From positions 540,959 through 604,958 of the forward strand of contig VZRG01000293.1 of NCBI GenBank assembly GCA_013397435.1: a DNA stretch of 64,000 nucleotides. Direction: 5' to 3'. Positions 39,901 to 52,659 of the stretch are shown here, in pieces; the first letter of the stretch is position 1, and each line of letters opens with the position of its first letter. Both the position numbers and the translations under genes were made by a program. The notes beneath the pieces were generated by a model, which was given only the letters and a program-made list of their open reading frames with translations, was not told the origin of the DNA and ran no database searches. Source of the stretch: Erythrocercus mccallii. Its lineage: Eukaryota > Chordata > Aves > Passeriformes > Dicruridae.

Positions 39901-42900
39901 GAAAAATATAGAAAATATTTTCAATAATGAAATGTAGGTGGGATTGAACAGCTCAGGAGATTAAAAAGATTTTCTTCTTTAGATTACTGGCTCATCTCAA
40001 ATCCAGATTAGTGAGAGGCAAAAATTATCAGCTTTTTGGTGGGCACATGGAAAAATCGATAGGGGTATGGAGCTCTGAAAATCCCATTCCCACAGCAGCT
40101 ATGTCCTCAACTGCAGCACAGAAACAAACAACTGAGAACACAGGGTGTGTCTTCACTGGGGGAAAAATGATGTGAGCCATCCTTGAGGAGTGCTAATGAC
40201 GAATGCAAAGGAAAAGCCCACAGGCAGCTTGCAGTGCTAACACAAAGGGTTCCAAGCAGACTGTCCTGCCCTTCACATCCCTTGCACTGTACTGCCTTAC
40301 CTGAGAGAAGGGAACTGTTCTCCTGAGTAAAATGTGGCTAAAGAGGGATGTTTGGCACCAGCCTCGAGGTTAGGTTGTTCCAAGACAGGACAGAGGTGGG
40401 GTCATCTAAAGTATGGTCTGGGCACATTATAAATCATGTGAAGCATTTTGTTTGACAATATTTCTTGGAGCATTATTTTTTTTTTTAATCTCTCTAAGAA
40501 TCTGGGTAGGAGATAGACAAATTGTACTCCAGATATTAAAAAGCTACATGGACTGTAGATTTTTCTCATTTAACCCCCTTCTGACTGTGAAAGAATCTGT
40601 TTTGCATGCACAGGCTATACAAGGATGATATACCACATACCAAGGATCACATTTCTTCCTATTTATTATGCATTAGAGAGTCTTGGGCAGAGTGAGGGAG
40701 AACACTGAAATAGAAAAACTTTAGACATACTTTCATTCTCCTTACTCTCTAATTTTTGTGGGATTCAGTGTACCTTAGCTTAACCAATTACATTCACCAT
40801 CAGCCCCTCCAGTGTACTGCTCTTTTCAGAAGTTCCTAAAGATGAAGTTCAGTGAAGGCAGTAGACAGAGACTCCTTTTTTTAATTTCTGACAGAAAACA
40901 TTCTGGAAGTGAAAAAGCCCAAGGCTGTTGATAGGCCAGAAATTTGGCACAGCCCCATAGAACTGGCAGTGGATTATCCACCTGCTCCAGGGGCTACCTG
41001 CATCCACTAGCAGCACACTTGGCTGTGTCTAGGATATAATAATTTAAGGAAAAACAGTAGCATAAAAATCTCTTAAAAGACAAATAGTGCCCATACTCAC
41101 TAAGCTCTAGGTTTGTTGCAAACAAAGATTATTATATCGTCTGACTTCATTAGATTACTTTTGTGTCACAGACAATTTATTTCAGGGACATAACAGGAAA
41201 AACAGAAGAAAAAGTTACACTTTGAGCCTGAGAAAATTCTATGAAAGCATATAATTATTACAATATATTTTTTAATGAGATCTGGTAAAATATATAACTG
41301 GTAGAATGTAAAACTGACATCTGGTAGAAATCACAAAGATTTCTTTCTCCTGTTTTCTCACTTAACCTTTCAATTCTTTGTAGCATATTCCCAGCAGCAC
41401 GCTCCCAATTCTGTCCTTCCTCTCCAACATTCCTAGGTAAGCTTTACCCCCACTGTTACACTTCAAGCAGTTCCATGGGACAGCTGAGGCTTGGCAGAGC
41501 AGTGGTGAGGATGGGCTCCTTTCCTGTCCCACTGACAGGAGGAGAGAAGCAGAGGGAGGAGAGTCTGCTCTCCTCGGGGTGAGGAGGACTGGGCACTTAG
41601 AGCTTCCTCTCACCGTCTCTGCCAGTACTGAGCTCTGCACAGACACCTCACCGTTTGGAATGTTCTCTGGGAAAAGACAGGGGCTGCACCACCCTTGAAC
41701 ACATCAGATGTTCATAAGCAGAGGTCACAGAAGAGAAAAGCTCTTTGAATATTAAACAGGAACCTGCTGTATATGTTCTTCCGTTGATCAGCTAAGCAAT
41801 GTGATATTACCCCTCACTCCTTTGTTCACATTCATTCAAGGGGATTTCAGGGAAGATTACAGTGTATTGTAGTACTGTTTAACCAGCTAAATCTCAGGGA
41901 CAAGTTGGTTTAAAGCCTGGAGCAGGGTGAGGTGAGTAGGACTATGCATTTGTGAAGGATAAGAAGCAGCTGTTATTACAAATGAAATGCTGCTATTCAT
42001 CCCTGGGTATTTCACAGGTCTAGTGGGCTCTCCTGCTGTATTCTGAGGATGAGTCAAAGCCTAAATGAAGGAAATGCTATTGGGCATAAAATAGACATCA
42101 TTTACTGTTATTTCAATCATAAACTGCTCCTGAACAAAATCATGGGCTGTGTGATTATAAGAAAACTACTATTTAATCAAGGTTTAGTGGAAACTGTTTC
42201 CATTTAGTCTCTGCTAGTTGCCCATAAGAGCTAAGGATTTTTTCATGGCTAACCAAGCTGCTTAAAACCTTCTTCAAAGTGTTTGGGTCATATCCTGCTT
42301 TTTTTGTAACACCAGTGCACATCTACACCAACTACACTGAATAAGTGGAGTTACTTCAGATACTCATCACTGTAAGGGAAATTTGAGGCAGTTTCTCCTC
42401 TAGAGCAGGATGTCAGTAAATCACAGTGATTTCCTGCTAATCTGCTGCAGCATTCTAATGCTTCATGCAGGCAACCACCAGCCCACATCATTTTATCAAC
42501 AAGCAGTGGAGTTCAATTGACATAGATAAATGTAAAATTTGCTTGCAGGAGTGAAGTCACTGTGAAGGACGAGGGTAGTTGAAAGGCTTTGTTATCTCAT
42601 CCTTGAGTTATCCCAAAAATTTTAGTACAAAAGGAGAGGCTTAATTAAGATTACACATTCTTCCAGTACCTTCCCTACCCCTTGTGGAGAAATCAGTCAG
42701 CGTCTTGTAAATGTGCTGTTTTATTCCTTGCACTCTGTTGGTAGAGTAAATGAAGTCCCATAGTATCACATTCTGCCACTTTTGTACAAATAAACCTGAG
42801 GCGTGGGTCAAATTAGGCCTCCAGGAGCACATTAAACTCTTGCTTATGCTGAAGGAACACTTGCAATTGCACATTAATTCAATTTTTGGCTTTCAAGAAA

Positions 42901-45900
42901 GATAGATCATTTTCACAGAAAATCCTTATTTCAGGGTCTCATCAGCCTGCACGAATGGGAAGAACTTTCACATAAAAGGAAGCTTGTGTAAATGTTTCTG
43001 ATAAATATATTTCAGCTCTTAAAGTAACTTTGGAGATGATGGCTCACAAGTAAAAAATTGAAAGATAACACAAAGGTGAATAATGAAGAAGAAGAATGTA
43101 AAGCTAATAGTGCAAGAGCTGGGAGTGGTCAATAGCTCCCAGCTCTGGTGTCAAGGTTTGGGAGCCAAAAAAAAATGCTCAGACTTATGGACCAACATTA
43201 GCAAGAGTCTTAACACATACAGCACATCTAACTCCCCTTGTGGTACAATTAGCATCATACAGCAGATTGGGTTCAAATAACGTAGAAAACTATTTCATTT
43301 TTCCTTCCAGATATTGACTGAAGAATTTTTAACTTGTTCATTTTTTCTTGTTAACTCAAAGGGTTGATGGGTTGTAACTTTTACAGTCATGTTTTTTTGA
43401 AGAAAAAAAAAGGTCTATTTTTTACAGTACTGTTTTACCTTGTAAGTTTTACTTTGCATAAGCATAAGCGATTACAGAGAGATGCCAGGCAGGGGAGAAG
43501 TCCAGCTCTTTGTATTAGTACATTAAATATATTTATCTCTTCCTTGATGGTTGATTCTTTGTTTCTACTTTCTTAGCCCTATGTGCATCCTCCCAGTTGC
43601 TGGAGCCACTAAAATCTCCTTAACCAGGAGGACAGACTTCAAGCTGCTCTAGATAAACACAGGCTTTTCCTCTTCATGCAAGGTTTAAAAAGAATGGAAA
43701 TTAAACAGTGAGTTGGATTACAGTTCTGATATCCAAATGAGAAAGGATATCAGAATTTCTGTGTTGCAAGCACAGAAATGTGTAAATTATGTGCCTTTTG
43801 ATATGATCAGCTCATAAATCAGAGGGATAACACAGAATGCAGCACACGCTGTCACAGACAACCCACTATCAGCCATCTGTTTTCTGCTGATGTGCTTCAT
43901 TCCTCTCAAAGATTTGGGACAGGAAAGAGTTGTCACTGTGACTGTGATATTTCCAAATAGATTTATGAAAATTAGGCAATTAGAAGCAATAGCAGTCATT
44001 TGAGAATGAAATATTCGTATGCCAAGCCTCAGAGATATGTGAACAAATTTTACTGTTAAAGCCTTCATTTTCTTTTACATAGATTTTAAGCCCATGTTGC
44101 TATTCATCAGGATTTCTTTCTGTCAAAGATAAAAACAGGTTAGAACAAGGTAATGAGAAGCTAAGATACTTGTACTGATGACAGTGCACACCATTTCTCA
44201 GATGCACTGGGGCAAAGAAGCTCCATGCCAGATCAGAGATGGTGTTAGATTTGAAATTTCTCTGCCTGCAGGCCCATTAGGTCCTTAATCATTGTCAAAA
44301 CTATCATCTCACACCTCCTTTCTACGAGTCAAAGTGACTGCAGCCCTGTGGAGAGCAAGTTCTGAGCAGGGTGAGAAGGGTGCAGAGTGTCCAGCACCTC
44401 TGGCAGCAGGGACTGGCAAAGCTTTTCCTGGGCACCAGGAAAGCTGAGTTCAAACCCATCCAGGTGGGTGAGAGATACCAGGTCCTGTTATGGCCTAGGT
44501 GGTGGAATTTTAGGGCAAGAATGGGATCACCAGGATAGATGGTTTCCAAGGCTCCCTGAGGAGGTAGAGCAAACTTCCTAAGGAAAATGGGTTGGGAGAT
44601 GGAGAAGGAGGAGGGAGAATGACAGAGTTTCTGCAGTCTCTGATATCTGGGGGTACATGACAACTAAGATCTGCATTAGGGAAAGTCTACCTGGAACAAC
44701 ACAAATCATTTGTTGTTTTCTCTGACAAGCTGCTGCTGCTGTGTGTCAGCTCAGGCTTGGACACAAAGAAAACTGAAAATAGTTACCATTGCAATAAAAG
44801 CTCATATACAGCAACAGTAAGTGTTAGCTTGGTTTAAAGTAAGCAAGATCAAATGGCCTCTAGTATTTTAGAAATTCTGGAAAAGCCTACAAAAGAACCA
44901 AATAAGGTCAGAAAACAGAGGAAGAAAAGAAGCCATGACACAGAGAAAAAGAAACAAGAGTATAAGCCCAGATAGAAGATGGTTTCTAAATACAACTGCT
45001 AGACCTTTTTCTAGAATTAAAAGTAATAATTCTACTAGCAGTGATGCAACCAGGCTATAAATGGAATAAAAACCATGATCTGCTGTATTGCCAAGGAGAA
45101 TAAAATTTTGGGTATCCATAATGAATGTTCAAACCCTGGCCACTTGGGCAGCAATTCAACTACCAGTACTTCTTTGGTTTTTTCTTTTTCCTTTTTTTTT
45201 TTTTAGCTGTTGTATATAGCTCTTTATAAATAGCTTAATATCTATATTTCTGTGAAGTCTCTGTTTGAGGAACCTTAAATATCTAAAAATTTGCAAATAT
45301 GGTCAGGAATGAATTCCATGGAGAAAGATTCCTTTATACAGAAAGATGTATAAAAGACTCTTCTGTGCTCTTTTAATTTACTGATCACTGTTTTAACACA
45401 TCTGAAAAATATGTTTGTTTGTTGAAATTTTTATCTAGAAGATCTCTGCATATTTGCTTCAAAACTGTTAAAACTGGCTGCCTCTGGTCATCCTTCCTGC
45501 TCTGGTGTGGCTCTGCTTTGCCTTTACTGCCTACAAACCTTCTCTGCTTCATACGTGGTTTTATTTGGCATAGTCACATGGCTTGGCATAGTCACATCCC
45601 AAACTTCCCCAATTGCTTTTATCTTTATTCTTCCTGTGTGAGGAGACCTTTCATGAGGAAGCCTAAGCAGGCTCTACCAACTTGCCAGGAGAAGGTGTGG
45701 GTGTCTGTGCCATGCATGGGCTTTCACATCTGCCTTCCAGTTCAAACACATATTGAGGCTAAATCACACCTCTCATGTTTTGGCTTTCTTCCAACACTTT
45801 TAGGAAAACTATATAGCCAAAAAGTTGTGTGGGAACAGAAACTGATTCTATCCACTTCTCTGAAAAATCCAATTTTTTTAACATGCTGTAGTGACCTACC

Positions 45901-48900
45901 TCTTTCTGCATAATTATAATCTCAGGAAAAATAACCTTCTTTCCCTCTTAAAAACAACCTTGAACTCTAGATTACTTTTTCTGGCCTGTTTTATTTTGCT
46001 TAATTAGCAGCTGATGAAATCACCATGTAGTTCTATAATTATGTATCACCTGAGGGAGATCCCACTTTATTCAATGAAGGTATTTTAGGGAACATTTGAC
46101 CTTCCTGTATTTTCAAGTATTTTTTTCTTTTCCTCACATTGTTCTTGATTCTCTTCTGTGCAGTATTACATGGCACATGATGAAGTGGCAAGGAGGAAGA
46201 GGGGCACTTGGCTAAAGGGAGCCCTTTGGCTTAGCAAGTGGAAAGAAGTGTTCCTCTCCAAAGCTGTTTATTTTCAAGTTGGTCAAATAGACAGGGGAAA
46301 GACAGGAAAAAAAATCATCCTTTTACTGGTTATTTATAATAACAGATTCTACAGAATTCTATTAGAAATTTTGTCCTGTTTGCACACATTTTCCTTCTGA
46401 TGCTTGAGTGTATTTCCTTCAGCATAATGCATTTTTGAAAATTCATCTGATACAGGTGTTGCTTCACTTTGGCTTATATCAAAACAAAGAATCATTATGC
46501 TGTTCTGCTAGTTAAAGCTGATTAGCCTGTCTTTATTTGATGCTGCCACATTAGCCCTCTGCACATCAAGTTTGGAGAGAAACAAAAGTAAGGTACAAGA
46601 TTTAATCTCAACACATATTTTTCCTCCATGAATTGCATGAATTACTGGAAAACCTTTGCTGCAATACTAAGTGCTTTGTATTTTGTTTCTTTTTCCAAGG
46701 AAAATACATTGTGCTGTACTCACAGTCTGGGAAAACTAACAGGAAGAAAAAGATCTTATGAATAAATGAGAGTGCTTAAGAATAACTGAAGATGTAAAAA
46801 GTAATCAGTTAAGATGTAACTGGAAACATGACTGGATACTTTCTATTGCAAAATCCCTTCTATCATGCAGACCTTTAGTATTAGATCCTTATAAATTGTG
46901 TAGAATGAAAGTGTTTTTCATGCTAAAGTGATCTCAGCAGATGAAGAGAGGGAAGTGGAATGCTTAGCGTGGTACAACTGACACAAACTGCTAATCCTTC
47001 TATCTACTTCAAGAAAAACTACCACCCTAACTTGCAATATATTGCATATATAAATACTGCCTGTATTTCCTTTTTTGAAAGCTGTGAAAGCACTTGAGCC
47101 CGTCCAATGTTGTTAGCTCAAAGAAACACAGAACTGGAAATAAAAAGAAATCTGTTAAATAGTTTTCTAATATGGAAAGTGCTGGCTAATCCTTATAAGA
47201 ACTAGCCAAGTGAAATATTATTCCTGACTCCAACCAGAAAGAGAGGCAGAGGTTACCAAGCTCACACACAGAGAGGTAGCAGGGACTGGGACAGGTATCT
47301 GTGAGATACATATATTGAGCATTCAGTGAGGAGCCAGCAAAAATCTCTCATTCCTGTCCCTGCACTCTTTCTCATTATGAGTGGCAGATAAAGCAGGCCT
47401 TTGCCATCAAATCTGTTCAGTAGAAAGCAGCAGAATACAGTTTTCTACTGCATTTACTTTGAGGACTCTCTTAATCCACCTCATACAAATTTGCAGAAAT
47501 AAACCCTTTTGGGTTTGGGGTTTGTTTTTTTTTAACTCTTTCAGCATTTAGAAAGCCTCTAAAACCTAAAAAACAGTTTGAAATTTAGTATCAAACTCTC
47601 GCCATTGCTTATTAATGAACTGCAATCAACCCCTTTGTACAGAGAGCACAGAGAGCAGATAGCAGAGAGGGCAAGTCATGCCAGCAGACCTCTTGAATTG
47701 CTCTCCAAGGAAAAAGAAGAAGGGTAGAGGCACTAAAATTTTAATTATGGATCTCTCCAGTGTTAAACTTTGCAGTTTTGTGTTTAGGTCAAGTAATTGG
47801 TTTGGCAGGAAGTAGTGAAATAAACAGGATAAAATCCTGTTCTGTTAAATTGCAGCTTACATAGAAAAACTGTGAGGTAAATTACTGTGTATTTTGGATG
47901 CTTGAAAGGATTAAAAGTTAGTGCTGAAAAGAAACATATCCTGAAAAATAAATAGCTCTAGTAGAGAATAATGGAAAATGAAATATAGAGGTAGATATTG
48001 TTTGAACTGCAGGGAAACAGGAGTTCTGGAAAGATTTAGACCAGAAACCACAGTAGTATAATGAGCATATGTCATGTTATGGTGCTTTTAAAAAATCACG
48101 GGGGGCACACTGAGTAGAAAAATTTTTCAGTGAGAATGAATGACTTCATATTTGTTCCTGAAATAACTACATTACGAATAGGATGCTTTCTTCTGGTTTT
48201 CTTCATACCTGAAAACTGTTGGTAGATTGGAGACAAACTGTAACCCTAACCAATCTTAATAAAGCCAGCTTTTCTTGCCCTAAGATTAACATACTTGATA
48301 AAAAGACATTTGCTGACTATGGCTTACATTTGACTGATAAATTTTCACTCCATGTCAAGACTTTTTTTTACTGAGCATCCCTGTCATGGTCAGAGCCCAT
48401 TATTCTAACAGAACCATTTTCCTTGATTTTAGGACCTCTCTGAATTCACCACTCAATGCAGGCCACAGCACAAAAGATCATTTCCTGATTTATAGTTCAC
48501 TAAGCAAAGCAGACCAGCAGCTGCAGTCTCTGTGTACTTGGCAGGGACAAACATCAAAGAACCAAGTGGCTGCTTTGCTGTCAAGACACACCTACGCGTT
48601 TTCAGGCAAGAGAAACAAAGAATTATAACTGATCCTCTGGTCTAAGAAATCCACAGTTGAAAAAGGATGAAAAATTTAGATAGCAACATGTTGCTGATTA
48701 CCAGCTCCTCTGCTGCCATTGTCCTTGTATCAATAGCACTTTCACTAGAAATCATCTCACAGATTTTGTGGTGGTGCTAATCAGCATAACTGGAGATAAG
48801 AGATTGCAGTGCTTAGTTACTTCTGTTGTTGTACTTGAGCATTCATCCCTCATATTTGTGGTGCTCCAGCATATACCCTGAGAATCCTTGTGCCATTTTT

Positions 48901-50080
48901 GCAAACTGAAAGCATGAAAACTGTTTTCACACCTTCGTGTTACTTCAATGCAACTGTTTAGAAAATCCTTTATACAGAACTTCAACTCCAAGCCTTACTT
49001 CCAAATGAAAAACATCAGACTGCGAGGATCACATCCTTAATATCCAAAAGCTTAAAATATTTGCAACTTTTAAAAAATTCTAACATCTTAATTCTTAAAA
49101 TACCAGTTGTTTTCCAGCAATTCCAAAACGTGTTCTGGAATCCCATGCCAACTCAGCACATTTTCTTTGACAAGGATCATAAAAGTACTCAAAACACTAC
49201 TCAAAGCAACAGAACACAAAGATCTAAAATGTTGCTTAATTAGTTTGTGAGGCTTAGAGTTATTTTGTATCTGTTCTGTATAAAATTTCAACAGGGAAAA
49301 AGACATACATAAACAAAGTTGCTGGTGTTCTGGGTAATGACTGCCTGGTGGCAAATAACTCTGAGACACTCAATCCTGTAGTGCACAGCCCCTTTGCTTT
49401 GGTGGCATCCTTTCCCATTCCAAAATACTTGTGCTGGCTGCGCTGTGGGCTGGGGAACAGGAGGTGACCTCGGACAACTGCAGCAGTTTCTTTCTGTGGG
49501 ACAACATTCATTGTGTCCACAAGGTTTCCTATTGCTGAGCTCTTGCTACAGCTCCAGCCCTGGCTATGAAGGGTTACACCAAGAAGGAAAGTGCTTGGTG
49601 GTTTGTGACAAAATTGCTGCTGCACGTGTGGTACCTGCTGTGATTTGTGTCACCCATTTGAACCTCAGCCACAAAGCTGCACTTCTTATCAAGGATATTT
49701 GCAAATATGTAACTGCTCTGAGGACATATGGCCAACAAATAATTCAAAGTTATCTATCTTCCCTGCAGTTTGCTTATCCACCTACCACCTTTTAATGTTT
49801 TGTTGGCCTGGAAACAATATTGTTTATGGCACCTCTAGTATAAAATTGTTGCTGACTGGCAGTAGACTATTTCCAGTGTGATGCCTTGAAAACAAATTGG
49901 TTCTCCCCAGTCTCCATTTGCTTTGCTCTCATCTGCTATTAGCCCAGAGAAGCCTTGTTTTGCATTTCCAGTGCCTAAAACTGTTCATTTTCAATTACTG
50001 ATTCCAAAATTGTTACAATGTGATTGAATTTGTTATTCCCCTTTCTCTCCCTCTCCCCCACCCCTTTGTTTTCTTTTCAG

Positions 50081-50219
50081 CTCTATATCCATTTACAGTC
50101 CTAAGGAGAATCCTAATGCTTTTGATGCTGCTGCTTTCTTCCAGTCAGTAGGAAATTTTCTGGGGATCTTTGCTGGATCATTTGCCATGGGATCCTCTTA
50201 TGCTGTTGTCACAGCTTTA
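50081..50219 (+). CDS. SLC9A9: SLC9A9 (NHE9) coding exon, SISIYSPKENPNAF segment
   Basis: The first base completes a His codon (CA|C; Tyr in the human protein), then 46 full codons follow, so the exon ends in phase 0. The peptide SISIYSPKENPNAFDAAA leads into a hydrophobic helix containing QSVGNFLGIFAGSFAMGS and ends SSYAVVTAL. The SPKENPNAF loop is specific to NHE9; NHE6 and NHE7 differ clearly here, which fixes the paralogue. The acceptor is TTCTTTTCAG. The right end is set at 50219 because the following bases are a U12-type AT-AC donor (ATATCCTTT). Joining there restores TAL|LTKFTK exactly as in the human protein, whereas the nearby GT at 50232 would add residues. Confidence 0.96.
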
Positions 50220-50228
50220 ATATCCTTT
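50220..50228 (+). promoter_or_regulatory. U12-type 5' splice site (ATATCCTTT)
   Basis: Nine of nine bases match the U11/U6atac-recognised AT-AC donor. This sets the end of the preceding exon at 50219. Confidence 0.92.
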
Positions 50229-51028
50229 ATGGTTTGTTTTCAGGGAGAAAATCAATATATGTTGGAAAAATATGCAATATCTGAGAGTGACCATCTTTAG
50301 TCTGAGCCTGAAGCTTTTCACTCCAGGCTCAAGTGTTTGCAAACAAACAGAAAAATCATAAATTGACAGGAAATGTCATTTCTCAGAATCTACAAATTTC
50401 TTTTTTACATTTACCGTTAGGCAGAACTCTAGCCTTTATCATCCTATTTGTAAATAACTATATCTTAAGGAAAGCATTTTGAAGTATTTTGAGGCTCACA
50501 CAAGCATTTATTAAGAACAGCAACCTATTTATGAACTCCAGGCTAGCAGCAATTATACAAAAATACAAGGCAAACACTACATCGTGCCAGTGTGACCAAC
50601 GAGCCCATCAGTTTAACTAAGCTAGACATGAAAGGTCTGTCTGTTGCCCTGCATTTTTTCTTGTGTTTTACAGTTCATATAAAATGCTATTGTAGAAAGA
50701 TGAGTGATTTTCGTCTTTCTTGCATTCACACAAATGTAAACAAATGCCATGTTTTTTATAAAACTGGACAACATGACTTCCTTTTCCTTTTTTATGGGAA
50801 AAAGAATATCAAATGCAGCCAACTAGGTATTAATTCAAACTCCATAAGAGTACTTAAAATAGCTGACTTTAAAATCTGTTCTGAATTTCCCCTCTTGAGA
50901 TAGGTTAGAAGCTGTGCAATTTTTCCCAAATTCAACATGTGTAGATGAGTATGGGGGGTAAGTTATCTTTCTTTTTCCTTTCTCAGATTTGGGGTAATTT
51001 TGGCTTACAAACAGTTGGGCTTTTATTT

Positions 51029-51037
51029 TTCCTTAGT
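51029..51037 (+). promoter_or_regulatory. Putative U12 branch-site element (TTCCTTAGT)
   Basis: Seven of nine bases match the U12-complementary consensus. It is followed by TAATCTTTTAGCAC and no long pyrimidine tract, which is typical of minor-class 3' ends. Confidence 0.8.
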
Positions 51038-51050
51038 AATCTTTTAGCAC

Positions 51051-51156
51051 TTGACAAAATTTACAAAGCTGTGTGAGTTTCCTATGTTGGAGACAGGTCT
51101 GTTCTTCCTCCTATCCTGGAGTGCCTTCTTATCAGCAGAAGCTGCTGGGCTTACAG
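51051..51156 (+). CDS. SLC9A9: SLC9A9 (NHE9) coding exon, LTKFTKLCEFPML segment
   Basis: The exon starts in phase 0 directly after the AC end of the minor-class intron, has 35 full codons and ends with the first base of a Gly codon before GTAAGT. The peptide LTKFTKLCEFPMLETG is followed by the membrane helix LFFLLSWSAFLSAEAAGLT. It matches human residues of about 299-333 and, from memory, is almost identical to them. The CEFPML and SAEAAGLT spellings again separate NHE9 from NHE6 (REFQLL, LAEAWGFT). An alternative start at 51048 (after TTTTAG) would add a His and is not supported by the family. Confidence 0.96.
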
Positions 51157-52283
51157 GTAAGTGTTGCATTTAATGAAATAAAAGCAATTTTATAATATGC
51201 CTCTAGTATGGGTAAAATGCATGGTTTATTTTAGGCTTGACATCATATATAAAGCTTCTAAAAGCCTGTTGCTCTACTGAAGATTGTGTCATCTTTAAGA
51301 ACAATTCTGTAGTGACATTGAACAGTTCTTCCAGATTAAGACATAATAGATCAGGCTCAAGTCCTCAGTCTTTCTTCCCTGCATTATCCCATCCCTATTA
51401 CTCCCTCTATTAATCCCCCTATTTTCTGGCCAGCTCTGGGACCAAAGATAACAGTAGGTACAAGGAAGGAAATAGGCAGTGTGATTACCAGACTGTGTGC
51501 TCCTCTGCACACACTCCACATCCTGGGCCCTTCTCTTTCATCTCAATTATCAATAATTGAGACCAATTATCAATAGTAAACCAAGAACAGGGCCAGTGGG
51601 TTGCATCCACCTTTGTACCTAGGAAAAAGAAATTATCTTGTTCAGTGCACCTACATGTACATATTTGGCACAGCCAATTCCCAGTGACAGGAAGAAAGAT
51701 GTGTGATCCAATTGGTTTTTGATTAAAGAAATTGTATAATCACAGTCAATTATATACCCAGGGCCTCCATTTAAGTGCACACAGAAGTTTAGGCAAAATT
51801 TGTAAATGGATATGGTTTACCTCCACAGCACTATTGTATAGTGTAATTCAAAGGAACAAAGTTTCTATGACCTTGATTGTTTTAATGCTCTTGAGGTTGT
51901 CACCCCTGAAATCCAGTGCTCTAATTAATGTCAGGGAAAATCAGGAGCAGAAAAATCCTTAATGGACTGGTAATGCAGCCCATGCTGGTTTCTTTGCAAA
52001 ATTGTTCAAAGCCTTTTGAAGGCAACAGTTATATTTTTACTGAGTTCTCTGGAGCCAGCAGGTTACTTTTTAATATCAGCCACACAATCAAACTGTTTCT
52101 GAATGGGTATTACTATCTCCATTTTTGCCTTACTAATTATACAACTTTGCATTCTGTTTACTGCTGAATTCTTCAGGCCAATGAATAAAAACAGTGGCAC
52201 ATGAACTGAACAAAAGGTTGGTATTTCATCATATCAAGAAAATCAGATACCAGGTGGAATGAAAGTCCATTTTGTCTCTTAAC

Positions 52284-52288
52284 AGCTC
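52284..52288. repeat. Left target-site duplication AGCTC
   Basis: Five bases identical to those at 52660-52664, directly next to the TG end of the LTR. Confidence 0.9.
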
Positions 52289-52659
52289 TGTACTGGTTTG
52301 GGCAAGGCTAGTGTTAATTTTCTTCACAGTAGCTAATGTGGAGCTGGAAACAGCATTGGAAATTCAGGGATATTTCAGGTATCACTGAGAAATGCTTACA
52401 GAGAGCCAAGGGCCTTTCTGCTCCTCACCACACCTCACACCACCAGCAAAGGGGCTGAGGGTGCACAAGAAGCTGTGAGGGGACATGGCCAGGACAGCTG
52501 ATCCCAGCTGACCCATTCCAGAGCAAGAGAAGCTGGAGGAAGAGGGTTCCTCACTCTTATCCTTGTCATTCTCTCCCCCATCCCACTGGGGAGGAGGGAG
52601 AGAGGGAGGGAGTAAGCACCTGTGGGAGTCTGAGCTGCTGCCTGGGGTTAGACTCAACA
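52289..52659 (+). mobile_element. Solo LTR of an avian ERV-L-like element with perfect target duplication
   Basis: The element starts TGTACTGGTTTGGGCAAGGC and ends TTAGACTCAACA, giving TG...CA ends. It is flanked by identical AGCTC pentamers at 52284-52288 and 52660-52664. Inside, GTTAATTTTCTTCACAGTAG and GTGCACAAGAAGCTGTGAGG are typical of an avian ERV-L-like LTR family as I recall it. It is 371 bp and lacks the central segment present in the related copy near 34043-34567, so it has an internal deletion or belongs to a shorter subfamily. No internal retroviral sequence remains, which fits recombination between two LTRs. It lies in the sense orientation relative to the host gene. Confidence 0.92.

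Larger units (their letters stand above)
27592..50080 (+). other. SLC9A9: SLC9A9 intron, about 22.5 kb, U2-type GT-AG
   Basis: The donor is GTAAGT; the acceptor follows a long pyrimidine tract (CCCCTTTGTTTTCTTTTCAG). The intron is phase 2. Contents I can name are an LTR near 34043-34567 and a G-run plus (GA)n repeat at 36947-36987. There is also a short direct repeat at 45565-45597: a 15-base unit, TTGGCATAGTCACAT, in two copies at an 18-base period. GC-richer patches without identity lie around 38700-39050, 41380-41650, 44320-44600 and 49390-49640. The rest is AT-rich and featureless to my reading. Confidence 0.9.
50220..51050 (+). other. SLC9A9: SLC9A9 U12-type AT-AC intron, 831 bp
   Basis: The intron starts ATATCCTTT, a perfect copy of the minor-spliceosome AT-AC donor consensus, and ends AGCAC. 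TTCCTTAGT (about 51029-51037) matches the TTCCTTAAC branch consensus at seven of nine positions and lies 12-16 nt from the end, within the short distance that U12 introns need. The intron is phase 0. There is no GT-AG solution that restores the conserved protein without insertion. Minor-spliceosome removal is slow, so this step could limit how fast the mRNA matures; that is inference. The inside of the intron shows no gene. Confidence 0.92.

Noticed and set aside
45419..45913. A 164-codon + strand frame, the longest free of N within the largest intron
   Set aside because: No recognisable domain, Cys/Trp/Leu-rich chance-like composition and a partly duplicated stretch (WHSHMAWHSHIP) caused by a short direct repeat. 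No splice or promoter signals tie it to a gene.
49260..49881. Overlapping open frames of 78-133 codons on both strands just upstream of the 50081 exon
   Set aside because: A moderately GC-rich patch. None continues into the exon, and none resembles NHE9.
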